Positions 8,456 through 17,012 of a DNA stretch of 64,000 bases are shown piece by piece; the first letter of the stretch is position 1; each line of letters opens with the position of its first letter. The position numbers and the translations under genes are program-made. Source of the stretch: JAJDAH01 sp964487605 (GTDB lineage: Bacteria > Myxococcota_A > Polyangia > Polyangiales > Polyangiaceae); contig CAZARU010000003.1 of the NCBI GenBank assembly GCA_964487605.1, positions 1 through 64,000 of the forward strand, in the 5' to 3' direction. The notes beneath the pieces were generated by a model. It ran no database searches and was not told the DNA's origin. It saw only the letters and a program-made list of their open reading frames with translations.

Positions 8456-9046
8456 TCACAGCACGCCGAGGCGGAGGAGCTGCCGCCGCAGGGCGGGTGC
8501 GGACTCGAAGCCGAGAACCCGCATGCCTGCCGCGGCGGCGGCGTCGCAGTTGACGGGTCGGTCGTCGACGAAGAGGCACCGTTCAGGGGGGAGCGCGAGG
8601 CCTCGGGCGGCGCCCAGGAAGGCCTCGCGGGCCGGCTTCCGGAGCCCCGTGTTGCACGAAACGAACGTCCACGGAACCCAGCGGGACAGGCCGAGCCGAG
8701 CCTCGACGAGGTGGTACCACACGGGGTAGTTCGAGAAGGCGTGCATGGGCGTCCCCCGCGCGGCCAGTTCGGTGAGCAGCTCCTCGATGCCGTCGAGGAA
8801 CCGGTAGGCGTGCACGAGCGCGCTCTCGAGGCCCTTTCCGTCCACAGGACGCGAGTCTGCGAACATGCGCCCGTAGTACTCCTCGGCCGTGAGGCGCCCA
8901 CCTTCGAAGTCGACCCACGCTGTCGGATGTTTCGCCGCGAGCAGTTCGTCGAGCGTCAGGCCGAAGTACGCGGGGATCGTCCGATGGAAGGGGTCTTCCA
9001 CCAGCGTCCCCATCACGTCGAGGAGCAAGGCGTCGAAAGCGGGCAC
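8456..9046 (-). CDS. HAD-superfamily hydrolase with Met in the DxDGT position
   Basis: A 196-residue protein; a GTG is the only suitable start. The nucleophile motif is LLLDVMGTLV, so the first Asp is kept but the second is Met, as in a known HAD-IA branch and comparable to the Tyr seen in haloacid dehalogenases. Motif II is HAFSNYP, the motif III Lys is in GLRKPAREAF, and motif IV is LFVDDRPVNC. A canonical phosphatase needs the second Asp as acid/base, so the reaction may be non-standard or the enzyme weak. It precedes pyruvate kinase on the same strand; a metabolite-repair role is a guess. Confidence 0.8.
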   Translation of the reverse strand: MPAFDALLLDVMGTLVEDPFHRTIPAYFGLTLDELLAAKHPTAWVDFEGGRLTAEEYYGRMFADSRPVDGKGLESALVHAYRFLDGIEELLTELAARGTPMHAFSNYPVWYHLVEARLGLSRWVPWTFVSCNTGLRKPAREAFLGAARGLALPPERCLFVDDRPVNCDAAAAAGMRVLGFESAPALRRQLLRLGVL

Positions 9047-9178
9047 CTGCCGGCGAGTGTAGACTGCCCCGTCCGAGGGCCCGGCCCGTGACCGAAACGA
9101 CGACGAACGCGCGCTTCGAGGGCCCGCTCGGCGCGCGCCGCTTGGGGATTGCCGGAAGGGCGCGTAACATGAGGCTTC

Positions 9179-11107
9179 TTGGGCAAGCACGAGGGTAGGG
9201 GGCTGCCGGGCGAGGCCGGCAACTGGCTCTTCACGGCGCTCGTCGAGGCGGCGGAGGTCGCCGGCATCGGGCTCGTCATCTCCGTCTCGGAGGGCGACCG
9301 AGTCGAGGTGCTCCACGCGAGCGGTACGGTGGCCGCGATGCTCGGCCACGAGCCCGAGGAGCTCGCTCACAGGCCGATATGGGAGAGCCTCGCCCCCGAG
9401 GAGCTTCCGCGGCTCCTCGAGCTTCATCAGATTCGACTCGCGGGGCATCCCGTCCCCGCCCGCTTCGACACGATCGCGCTGCGGAAGGACGGGACCCGTG
9501 TTCCGGTGGAGATCGCGTCCAGCCTGGTCGAGATCGAAGGCAGACCGGCGAACATCACGTTCGTGATGGACGCCACCGCGCGGGTCGCGGCGGCCGAGGC
9601 GCTGCGGAGCTCCGAAGCCCGCTTCCGACTGCTGTTCGAGAGCGCGCCGGACGGAATCGCCATCTCGCGTCATGGCAGGTTCCTCTACGTGAACCCGGCC
9701 GCCGCCGCGCTGCTCGGCTTCGAGCACCCGGCGGAGGTGGTCGGGGTCGAGATGCGGACGGTGCTTCATCCCGAGGACGCCGCCACGGCCATGCGCAGGA
9801 TCGACGCCTTGCTGGGCGGGCAGTCCCTCCGCGGTGAGCCCACCGAGTACCGGCGGACGAGGCCAGGAGCCGCCGACGTCGTCGTGGAGATCTCGAGCAT
9901 CGTGATCGAGTGGGAAGGGGAGAAGGCGATCCTCGGCTTCGCGCGCGACGTCACCGAGCGCAAGTCCATGCAGCGCCGGCTGCTCCAGGCCGATCGCCTG
10001 GCGGCCCTGGGCACGCTGGCGGCGGGGATCGCCCACGAGATCAACAATCCGCTGACGTACGTTCTCCTGAACCTCGAGGCACTGCGCGCGCACGTCGCCA
10101 AAGCCGGGCTCACGCCCGCACAGGTCGTCGAGTGCGAGCGACATCTCTCCGACGCCCTCGACGGGGCCGAGCGCGTCAAGACCATCGTCCGAGACCTCAA
10201 GGGGTTCGCGCGGGTCGACGACGGCGGACGGGCGCGCGTGGATCTTCGGGACTCTGTCGCGGCGGCCGTGAAGCTGGCGGACAACGAGCTGCGGCACCGT
10301 GCCCGCCTGACCGTGGAGGCGGAGGAAATACCGCCCGTCTACGCGAACGCGACGCGGATCGAGCAGGTGCTCGTGAATCTCCTCATCAACGCAGCCCAGG
10401 CCATCGAGGGCGACGACCACGAGGCTGCCGAGGTCTGCGTGAGAGTCCGTGCGGCGGCCGACGACACCGTGGTCGTCGAGGTCAGCGACACGGGCGTCGG
10501 CATCCCCGCCGAGCTGGTGGACAGGATCTTCGACCCGTTCTTCACGACGAAGCCCGTCGGTAGCGGGACGGGACTCGGTCTGCCCATCGTGCACTCCATC
10601 ATCACCGCGCACGGCGGTTCGGTACACGTCCAGAGCGAGGTCGGAAAGGGCTCCACCTTCACGGTCGTGCTCCCCGCAGCCCACCGGCCGCCGTCCGCGA
10701 GGCCCCTCGCGCCGGAGATGGAGGAGCCGGCCACGCGTCGCGGGCGCATCCTCGTCGTCGACGACGAGAGAGCGGTCGTCGAGACGCTGCGCGTCTACCT
10801 CGCCGACGAGCACGACGTGCAGGTGGCGACGACCGTCGACGGCGCGTTCGAAGCGATCGAGCGGGATCCGGGGTTCGACGTCGTCCTGTGCGACGTGATG
10901 ATGCCCGGTCGCGGCGGACCGGCGCTGTATCGCAAGCTCGCCGAGCGGTTCCCCGACGTGGCGCGAAGGATGGTCTTCATGACGGGGGGGGCCTTCGCGC
11001 GGGACGCCGCGGACTTTCTCGATTCGGTGGAGAACGCATGCCTCGAGAAGCCTTTCGATCTGGTCGTGGCGCGATCGCTGCTGCGGCGCATGGTTCGCGA
11101 CGCCTGA
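9179..11107 (+). CDS. PAS-PAS hybrid histidine kinase with receiver domain
   Basis: A 642-residue soluble sensor kinase with TTG start; a nearby ATG is out of frame. Two PAS domains cover about residues 15-135 and 145-260 (RFRLLFESAPDGIAISRHGR begins the second). HisKA follows with the phospho-acceptor His286 in GIAHEINNPL, then HATPase_c (NLLINAAQAI, DTGVGIPAEL, GTGLGLPIVHS). A C-terminal receiver domain has its Asp572 in LCDVMMPG and a late Lys in CLEKPF. With no membrane helix, it senses a cytoplasmic or redox cue through PAS. No separate response regulator is adjacent, so output passes to a distant partner or through the receiver. Confidence 0.93.
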   Translation: MGKHEGRGLPGEAGNWLFTALVEAAEVAGIGLVISVSEGDRVEVLHASGTVAAMLGHEPEELAHRPIWESLAPEELPRLLELHQIRLAGHPVPARFDTIALRKDGTRVPVEIASSLVEIEGRPANITFVMDATARVAAAEALRSSEARFRLLFESAPDGIAISRHGRFLYVNPAAAALLGFEHPAEVVGVEMRTVLHPEDAATAMRRIDALLGGQSLRGEPTEYRRTRPGAADVVVEISSIVIEWEGEKAILGFARDVTERKSMQRRLLQADRLAALGTLAAGIAHEINNPLTYVLLNLEALRAHVAKAGLTPAQVVECERHLSDALDGAERVKTIVRDLKGFARVDDGGRARVDLRDSVAAAVKLADNELRHRARLTVEAEEIPPVYANATRIEQVLVNLLINAAQAIEGDDHEAAEVCVRVRAAADDTVVVEVSDTGVGIPAELVDRIFDPFFTTKPVGSGTGLGLPIVHSIITAHGGSVHVQSEVGKGSTFTVVLPAAHRPPSARPLAPEMEEPATRRGRILVVDDERAVVETLRVYLADEHDVQVATTVDGAFEAIERDPGFDVVLCDVMMPGRGGPALYRKLAERFPDVARRMVFMTGGAFARDAADFLDSVENACLEKPFDLVVARSLLRRMVRDA

Positions 11108-11123
11108 CGGTGGTCTTCGGCTC

Positions 11124-12098
11124 TCAGCGTGCGGCCAGGAGCTCCGCCAGCGTGCTCTCGGTGAGGACGACGCTCGTGCGGGGCACGGCGGCGAGATCGA
11201 ACTCGCGCAGGGCCTCGGCGGCGCCGACCCGCGTGCCGCACGCCATCCCGGAGGTTCGTGCCGCCCAGGCGACGACCGCGCGGGGGTCACGACCGGTCGT
11301 TCGCAGCGCGGCGAGCGACGCGGCGTCGGTGCGCTTGGCGAGTCGCATCCCCGTGACGTCCGTGACGAGCGGGACGTGGACCCATGCGGGGGTCGGCAGC
11401 CCGAGGGCCGCCTGAAGGAGCTGCTGGCGCGCCGCACTCGGCAGCAGGTCGTCGCCCCGGACCACCTCGGTCACCTGCGAGGCTGCGTCGTCCAGGACGA
11501 CCGCGAGCTGGTAGGCGGGTGTCTTGTCCCGGCGCGCCACGAGGAAGTCGCCGCTCGTCACGGCGACGTCGAACGTGCGAGGCCCGACGAAGAGGTCCTC
11601 GACGTGTACCAGGCCCGGCGGTGCCCGGAAGCGGAGTCCCGCTTCGCGGCCGGTCGAACGCTCCGCCTCGTCGATCGACGCGTACCTCCCGCGGCAGGTC
11701 CCTGGATAGGCGGTTTCTCCGTCGTGGCCGTGCGGTGCGCTCATGGCTCGTCGAATCTCGGCGCGGGAGCACGTGCACGGGTACGCGAGTCCATCGTCGA
11801 GCATGCGCTGGGCGGCGGTTCGCAGCTCGGCGATGCCGTCCGACTGAACCCGCACCGGACCGTCCCAGTCGAGGCCGAGCCATTCGAGGTCGCGCAGCGC
11901 GGCGTCGCGCATCTCCGGGATCACCCGCGGGCCGTCCAGGTCCTCCATGCGGAGTACGACGCGGCCCCCGCGGGACCGGGCGTACCACCACGCGACGAGA
12001 AACGAACGCGCGTGGCCCAGGTGCAGCAGCCCGGTCGGGCTCGGCGCCAGGCGGCCCACGATCGGCGCGGCGGCACTCACGTCGTCGGGCAGCGGCAT
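11124..12098 (-). CDS. gluQ: Glutamyl-Q tRNA(Asp) synthetase
   Basis: A 324-residue protein. It is a truncated glutamyl-tRNA synthetase lacking the anticodon domain, which glutamylates queuosine at the wobble base of tRNA-Asp. The class I signature is PSPTGLLHLGHARSF. The zinc ligands fit GluQ (CTC in YPCTCSRAEI and Y-x3-C in YPGTCRG). The KMSKS equivalent is the degenerate MRLAKRT, also typical. The ATG start overlaps the last 22 bases of the upstream lipoprotein gene on the same strand, so the two are probably cotranscribed. It converges closely on the hybrid kinase gene. Confidence 0.92.
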   Translation of the reverse strand: MPLPDDVSAAAPIVGRLAPSPTGLLHLGHARSFLVAWWYARSRGGRVVLRMEDLDGPRVIPEMRDAALRDLEWLGLDWDGPVRVQSDGIAELRTAAQRMLDDGLAYPCTCSRAEIRRAMSAPHGHDGETAYPGTCRGRYASIDEAERSTGREAGLRFRAPPGLVHVEDLFVGPRTFDVAVTSGDFLVARRDKTPAYQLAVVLDDAASQVTEVVRGDDLLPSAARQQLLQAALGLPTPAWVHVPLVTDVTGMRLAKRTDAASLAALRTTGRDPRAVVAWAARTSGMACGTRVGAAEALREFDLAAVPRTSVVLTESTLAELLAAR

Positions 12099-12685
12099 TC
12101 GGTCGCCCGCACGGTGCTCGCCTCGAGCCGCGCCCGAGCGGTGGCGCACCGTGCGTCGCTCTCGCCGGCCAGGCTGCAAATGGCGTCGGCCGCCCGACGC
12201 ATGGAGGCGAGCGCCGCGCACGCCGTCGTGCAAGCCGTGCCCGCCTGCCCTTCGGCCTTCTTGTCGCCCGCTCGGGCGCCGCCGGTGTCCTGCTTCGCCG
12301 CCGGGTCCGTGCTCGAGCCTCGGGCTGCCAGCGCCGCGCCGAGAGCGCGCTCGGCGCTCTCGAGCGAGGCCTGCGCTTCTTCGACGGACGCGAACGCCGG
12401 CGTGCCGTCCGAGTCCGTGGAGAGCACTGCGCGCTTTCGCTTCTCGCTCTGGTCGACTTCGAGCGAGGGCTCGTCGGAGGGCGGCTCGCCCAGCGTCCCG
12501 TCCATCTCGGCGGGTGGAGGCGGCGCGTGGCCCGGTTCGGGGCTCTTCGCCTCGTGCGAACCGCCGCACGCGACGTGCACCGAGCACACCAGCGCCGCGC
12601 CGAGCCATCCGCGGGCGCGAGTCCCGAGGCTCGCGGCGCGCGTCAGCTTGGCGCTCGACGCGCCGTCTTGGCATGCTCCGGCCAT
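12077..12685 (-). CDS. Putative lipoprotein, Ala/Glu-rich with C-terminal Cys residues
   Basis: About 202 residues if read from the ATG opening MAGACQDGASS. A hydrophobic stretch with a lipobox-like VHVAC follows at residues 28-40, so the true start may be further in (a CTG sits at residue 14). After a Pro-rich spacer, the body is predicted helical (EEAQASLESAERALGAALAA) with six late cysteines, including ACTTACAAL and ECRCP. No family is recognised. The ATG shares two bases with the divergent kinase/phosphatase start, which is hard to reconcile with both starts being used efficiently. It precedes gluQ with a 22-base overlap. Confidence 0.6.
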   Translation of the reverse strand: MAGACQDGASSAKLTRAASLGTRARGWLGAALVCSVHVACGGSHEAKSPEPGHAPPPPAEMDGTLGEPPSDEPSLEVDQSEKRKRAVLSTDSDGTPAFASVEEAQASLESAERALGAALAARGSSTDPAAKQDTGGARAGDKKAEGQAGTACTTACAALASMRRAADAICSLAGESDARCATARARLEASTVRATECRCPTT

Positions 12686-13934
12686 GCTCGAACAGCCAGA
12701 AGCCACGCGGCTCGCGCTCGTGATGGTCGGCCTGCCGGCGCGCGGCAAGACGCACGTCGCGCGCAAGATCGCTCGGTACCTGTCGTGGCTGGGGATTCGC
12801 ATCGAGAACTTCAACGTCGGTGACTATCGTCGGTCCCGGCTCGGCGGCAAGCAGCCGGCGGATTTCTTCGATCCCGACAACGCCGAGGGCGCGTCCGCGC
12901 GGCTCTCCGTCGCCATGGCAGCGCTCGACGACATGCTCGCGTGGTTTGCCCAGGGGGGAGAGGTGGGGATCTACGACGCCACCAACAGCACGCGCGAACG
13001 TCGGGACATGGTGTGGGCACGGTGCCGCGAGCGGGGCGTTCAGGTCGTCTTCATCGAGTCCATCTGCGACGAGTCCGTCGTCGAAGCCAACATCCGGGAG
13101 ACGAAGCTGCGGAGCCCGGACTACGTCGATGACGATCCGGACGCTGCCGTTGCCGACTTCCGCCGGCGCATCTCCTACTACGAGCGCGTGTACGAACCCA
13201 TCAGCGATCCCGCGAAGAGCTACGTTCAGCTCATCGACGTCGGCCGCCAGGTCGTCGTCAACCGCATGGAGGGGTACCTCTGCGCGCGCCTGATCTTCTT
13301 CCTCATGAACATCCACGACGCGCACCGCCCGATATGGCTCACGCGGCATGGGGAGTCGGAGTGGAACCTGCAGCGTCGCATCGGTGGCGACTCGGACCTC
13401 ACGGCGCCGGGGGTCGTGTACGCCAGGTCGCTGGGCGACTTCCTGCGCGAGCACTCCGCTGCGGGTGAGCCCGTCGTGTGGACCAGCACGCTCAAGCGAA
13501 CCATCCAGACCGCCGCCCATGCGGGCGTTCGCTTCCTTCCGCTCCGCGCCCTGAACGAGATCCACGCGGGCGTGTGCGACAGCATGACGTACGAGCAGAT
13601 TCGCGAGCAGCTTCCCGAGGAGTACGCAGCCCGCGCGTCGAACAAGTTCCTGTATCGCTACCCCCGCGGCGAGAGCTACGCGGACGTGATCCAGCGGCTC
13701 GAGCCGGTCATCGTGGAGCTCGAGCGCCAGCGCCGGCCCGTGGCCATCGTGGGACACCAGGCCGTCCTGCGGGCGCTCTACGGCTACCTGATGGGGATCC
13801 CGCAGGGCGAGTGCCCGTTCATCGAGCTCCCGCTGCACACCGTGGTGGCGCTCAACCCCACCGCATACGGCTACGAGGAGCGCCGCTTCGCACTGGATCC
13901 CGGTCCGTCGTCCGCGGCGGGGTCGTCGGCCTAG
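12684..13934 (+). CDS. Bifunctional 6-phosphofructo-2-kinase/fructose-2,6-bisphosphatase, eukaryote type
   Basis: A 416-residue protein with the full two-domain layout of animal and fungal PFKFB. The kinase half has Walker A VGLPARGKTH (16-23), ENFNVGDYRR, a DATNSTRERR segment and SPDYVDDDP. The phosphatase half has LTRHGESEWN (His222), RIGGDSDLT, TSTLKRTIQTA, LNEIHAGVCD (Glu292), RYPRGESY, QRLEPVIVELERQ, GHQAVLRALYGYL (His358) and PLHTVVALNPTAYGY. All catalytic positions known from eukaryotic enzymes appear intact. It should make and break fructose-2,6-bisphosphate, a regulator of glycolysis in eukaryotes. PFKFB is uncommon in bacteria; pyruvate kinase lies a few kilobases away. The motif match is strong; the bacterial role is unknown. 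Confidence 0.9.
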   Translation: MLEQPEATRLALVMVGLPARGKTHVARKIARYLSWLGIRIENFNVGDYRRSRLGGKQPADFFDPDNAEGASARLSVAMAALDDMLAWFAQGGEVGIYDATNSTRERRDMVWARCRERGVQVVFIESICDESVVEANIRETKLRSPDYVDDDPDAAVADFRRRISYYERVYEPISDPAKSYVQLIDVGRQVVVNRMEGYLCARLIFFLMNIHDAHRPIWLTRHGESEWNLQRRIGGDSDLTAPGVVYARSLGDFLREHSAAGEPVVWTSTLKRTIQTAAHAGVRFLPLRALNEIHAGVCDSMTYEQIREQLPEEYAARASNKFLYRYPRGESYADVIQRLEPVIVELERQRRPVAIVGHQAVLRALYGYLMGIPQGECPFIELPLHTVVALNPTAYGYEERRFALDPGPSSAAGSSA

Positions 13935-13992
13935 CTCGTTGCGAAGGAAGGTGCGTCCTGGTTCGCGCCACGCGCGCACCGCCAGGGCCCCC

Positions 13993-15264
13993 TCACTGTG
14001 GGCGACCCTGCGCCACCCACGTCTCGACGAGCTGGATGTCCTCGAGCGGCAGGGGCGGCAGTCCGAGGGGCATTCCGCGAACCTCCTTCGAGAACGTCCC
14101 GCGGTCCTCGGCGTGGCGGACGAACATGGCGGCGACGATGCGCGGAGTGCCGTCTTCGAGCTTCTCGAAGACGCTGTGGCGCTCGCCGTCTGCGCCGAGG
14201 AACCCCGAGGCGATGGCCCGGTAGCTCGACAGGTCGAGGCGGCGCGGAGGGAACCCGAAGCCTCCCGAGTTTCCCGGCCCGCCGTCGCCGCCGGTCTCCT
14301 TCGGGTCGAGGTGGCAGTGGTGGCAGGTGACCGCGAACACCCTCTTCCTCACCTCGTCGTATCGCACCGCTCGCTCGAGGACCGGAAGCCGCCGGGGGAG
14401 CGGCGGGCTCGGCGATGCTCCGAGCGGCGCTTCGAAGAGGAACGTGGCGAGACTCGCCGCCTCGGTTCGAGTGAGCGAGTGGCTCGGCATGCGCGTGCCG
14501 GGTAGCATTTCCAGGGGGGCCAGCAGCCAGGAGACCATCGCGTCGCGCCGGAAACGCAGGCGCGTGTGGGCGAGATCCGGCGCGAGCGTGACGGCGCGGC
14601 GCTGGTCCTCGGTCCCGGTCTTCGGATTCGGTACGTTCGGACTCCGAGGCGCGCCCGTCATGGCGTGGCACGCTCCGCAGGACTTCGCCTCGTAGAGCGC
14701 GGCCCCCTGCGCCCGGTCGCCTACCTCCGCCTTGCCGACGGCGGGTGCGTCTCGCGTCAGGTACGCCGCGATGTCCCGCGCCTGCTCCGCGCTCACCGCG
14801 AGGCGCGGCATGGTCGGAACCAGGTGTGGCCGGAGGTCTTGCGGGGCGAGCAGGTACTTCTCGATCCACTCCGCCCGGAGGCGCGCCCCCAGCGCCGCGA
14901 GCGAGGGCGTGTCGCGGTGCGCGACGACGTTGGGGCGCCACTTGGCGAGCTTCGCGGCGGGTGCCTTGAACGTCCCCGCCAGGATCTCCTCGTGGCAGCG
15001 CACGCAGTGCTTGTCGGTCGGCAGGGCGTCGATGCCGGTTCCCTCGTGGCATCGGTGGCACTCGAACTGCTCGACCAGCTTGCGTCCCCTCTCAACCAGC
15101 CCCCCGTGTGCGGTCGCCGTCGTCGCCGTGGGGGGCGCGACGGTGCCGGGCGGCACCGCGGCAGAAGCGGCGCTCGGGCCGCCGGCTCCGTCCTCGCTCG
15201 GCTTCTCGCAGGCAGCGAGGAGGAGCGCGGTGAGCACGACGACCCGAGTGGCGCTGGTTCCCAA
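13993..15264 (-). CDS. Tetraheme cytochrome c lipoprotein
   Basis: A 423-residue protein with TTG start and lipobox LAAC. Four CxxCH heme-binding motifs are visible: CHRCH and CVRCH close together near the N-terminus, CGACH in the middle and CHHCH in the last third. Around the third heme are signatures of a cytochrome c domain (ALYEAKSCGACHAMTG and late MPSHSLTRTEAASLATFLF). It is predicted to be an envelope electron carrier or part of a heme oxidoreductase. A secreted helical protein gene precedes it by about 20 bases on the same strand. Redox partners are not evident from neighbours. Confidence 0.85.
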   Translation of the reverse strand: MGTSATRVVVLTALLLAACEKPSEDGAGGPSAASAAVPPGTVAPPTATTATAHGGLVERGRKLVEQFECHRCHEGTGIDALPTDKHCVRCHEEILAGTFKAPAAKLAKWRPNVVAHRDTPSLAALGARLRAEWIEKYLLAPQDLRPHLVPTMPRLAVSAEQARDIAAYLTRDAPAVGKAEVGDRAQGAALYEAKSCGACHAMTGAPRSPNVPNPKTGTEDQRRAVTLAPDLAHTRLRFRRDAMVSWLLAPLEMLPGTRMPSHSLTRTEAASLATFLFEAPLGASPSPPLPRRLPVLERAVRYDEVRKRVFAVTCHHCHLDPKETGGDGGPGNSGGFGFPPRRLDLSSYRAIASGFLGADGERHSVFEKLEDGTPRIVAAMFVRHAEDRGTFSKEVRGMPLGLPPLPLEDIQLVETWVAQGRPQ

Positions 15265-15284
15265 CTCGGTCGCTCCCCGACGAC

Positions 15285-15965
15285 TCAGCTCTTGGCGACG
15301 GAGCCGCAGCTCGTGCCCTTGCTGGCCATCGCGGCGCAGCGCTCGAGCGCGAGCTTCTGACCGGCGGAGTCGCCGGCGGCGGCGCGCAGGGTGGCGAGTG
15401 CGGCGTAGCCCTGCGGGGTCGCGACCAGATCCTTCTTCGCGAGCTTCTCGAGGATGGTGCGGGCCTCGGCGTGGTGAGCGTCCACCTTGCTGAGCACCTC
15501 GGCCAGGTCGGTCTGCATGCCGGGGTCTTCGGCGTCCGTCGTCGTCTTGCGAAGGGTCGCGACGGCCCAGGTCAGGTTCTCGGCCTTGTGCTCCGCGGTC
15601 TTGCCGAGCCAGGTGTCCTGGATCGAGCGCGGCACCTCGTCACCGAAGGCCAGCTGCCCGCTCGAGCGCGCCGCCGCGATCGCGAGAACACGCTGCGCGC
15701 GTGCGACGATGTCGCTCTTCTTCGCGTCGAGCGTCTTGATGTGCGGCATCATGCGGACGATCATACCCGCTGCGGCCTCGTGGCGTCCCGAGTCGAGCGC
15801 CTTCTCCGCCAGGGTCACGCCGGCAGGGCGATGGTCGATCTCTGGCTGCATTTCCAGGCCGCCGTCGTACCAGCCGCCGCCGCACGCCGAGGCGTCCGCA
15901 GCGACGAACGGGGTGGCGAGCGCGAATCCGAGAGCGAGAGTCTTCAGGGAGAGCTTGATCGTCAT
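15285..15965 (-). CDS. Secreted helical-repeat protein of unknown function
   Basis: A 226-residue protein. The start is fixed by a good ribosome-binding site (GAGGAAGG, correctly spaced) and a signal peptide (MTIKLSLKTLALGFALATP, cut near ADASA). The mature part starts with an acidic/Gly segment containing Cys (ACGGGWYDGG) and then consists of helical repeats resembling TPRs (TLAEKALDSGRHEAAAGMIV, EARTILEKLAKKDLVATPQ, YAALATLRAAAGDSAGQK). A pair of cysteines lies at the end. It precedes the tetraheme cytochrome gene by 20 bases and may assist it in the periplasm. No specific family is recognised. Confidence 0.75.
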   Translation of the reverse strand: MTIKLSLKTLALGFALATPFVAADASACGGGWYDGGLEMQPEIDHRPAGVTLAEKALDSGRHEAAAGMIVRMMPHIKTLDAKKSDIVARAQRVLAIAAARSSGQLAFGDEVPRSIQDTWLGKTAEHKAENLTWAVATLRKTTTDAEDPGMQTDLAEVLSKVDAHHAEARTILEKLAKKDLVATPQGYAALATLRAAAGDSAGQKLALERCAAMASKGTSCGSVAKS

Positions 15966-16408
15966 GGGAACCTTCCTCGGGGTTGGGGCAGCGTCCTCTG
16001 GAGCTACCCATCGTTCTTGGCGTGGGGGGTGTGACGCCATGTTCGTGGAAAAGTTCTAGAGCAACTCTCGCGCCAGCGAGATCGCCCCAAGAACCCAGGC
16101 GCCTCCGCGGTCGGACGTGTTCGCCCGAACCCACCCGTGTGGCCGGGCTGACGCCGCGATCTCTGCGGGCGGGCCGCATCTTCAGGGTCCGGGGAAGGGT
16201 GCGGCGGCTCCCCGCGTAAGCGCTGTCGGAGGCGTCCGCGGCGGTCCGATCCGCGCGTCACCCAAGCGTCACGCGTAACAGGTCCGGCCCCGTGTTACGG
16301 GCGGGAAAGCCGCCGGGGCCGGGGGCCCCGCCACAAAAGCGCTCGGGCGCGCCGCCCCGGGTGAGGGGAGGGCGCGCCCGCCTGGCGGAGCTGCGGCTCC
16401 GTGACGGC
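15966..16408. other. Intergenic stretch without a gene
   Basis: The 443 bases between the secreted helical protein and the next minus-strand gene hold no coding sequence I would accept; short open frames are GC shadows. The right end contains two hairpins that fit transcription termination of the next gene. The left end must hold the promoter of the secreted helical protein. I see no tRNA or riboswitch fold. Confidence 0.5.
16334..16379 (-). terminator. Probable rho-independent terminator
   Basis: Read on the minus strand, a 9-bp perfect stem (gggcgcgcc paired with ggcgcgccc) with a 17-base loop is followed by gagcgctttt. A second small hairpin (cggagc, 4-base loop, gctccg; 16386-16401) lies between it and the stop codon of the small lipoprotein gene. 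The T-run is short, so efficiency is uncertain. Confidence 0.55.
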
Positions 16409-16855
16409 CTACTGAGCCGTCGGATCCGGCGCCGTCTTCAGCTTCAGATCCTTGCCGCCGCCTTCCGCCGGCGCCGCCACCGCGCCTGCCGCGCCGCTCT
16501 GGGCGAACACGAACTCGTAGCGCGCGGCGGCCGGCCGGTTGTCGCCGGGTTCCAGGGTGAGGCCGGCTACGGCGGAGATCGCGCACTGCTGCAGCGCCTC
16601 CGGCGCGTTGGTCGCCGCGGAATCGACCGCTGCGCCCGAGAAATTGCCGCTGTCCTCCTCCACCTTGAACGTCAGCGTGACGGTGCCGCCGGCGGCGGGG
16701 TCGCTCTTGAGCGCCTCGCCGTGGCATGCCGAGAGGCTGTCCGCCTTCGTCAGCAGCACCTTGGTGACGTCGTCCTGATAGATGTTGTCGCTGCGCGCCG
16801 CGCAGCCGATGGAGGTGAGGCCGACGAGGCCGGTCAGAATCAAGAGTTTGTTCAC
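16409..16855 (-). CDS. Small lipoprotein with AgmX/PglI (TonB-like) C-terminal domain
   Basis: A 148-residue protein. A GTG start is supported by GGAGG a few bases upstream and by the lipoprotein signal MNKLLILTGLVGLTSIGC. The mature domain has a cysteine (LSACHGEALK), a beta strand VTLTFKVEEDSGNFSG, a second Cys (LQQCAISAVAGL) and a final Tyr-Glu-Phe-Val-Phe strand. This is the pattern of myxobacterial AgmX/PglI C-terminal domains, related to TonB C-termini. The two cysteines probably form a disulfide. The role is unknown; family members are linked to gliding or envelope functions. A terminator follows. Confidence 0.65.
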   Translation of the reverse strand: MNKLLILTGLVGLTSIGCAARSDNIYQDDVTKVLLTKADSLSACHGEALKSDPAAGGTVTLTFKVEEDSGNFSGAAVDSAATNAPEALQQCAISAVAGLTLEPGDNRPAAARYEFVFAQSGAAGAVAAPAEGGGKDLKLKTAPDPTAQ

Positions 16856-17012
16856 GAGATCCTCCTCGCCGCGATACGGCTCGAGTGCCGCCGACAGTAG
16901 ACGGGAGGCGGGCGGAGTCAATGGTCGAGTCACCCCCGCACAGCGGCGGTGGGCGCAAGCCCTCGGAAAGACGCCCGTGGGGCTGTGCCGCTCCCGGGAG
17001 GCGGTTCGCGCC

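Noticed and set aside
16004..16261. Short open frames in the 443-base intergenic region
   Set aside because: They lack ribosome sites and show Arg/Pro-rich shadow translations.
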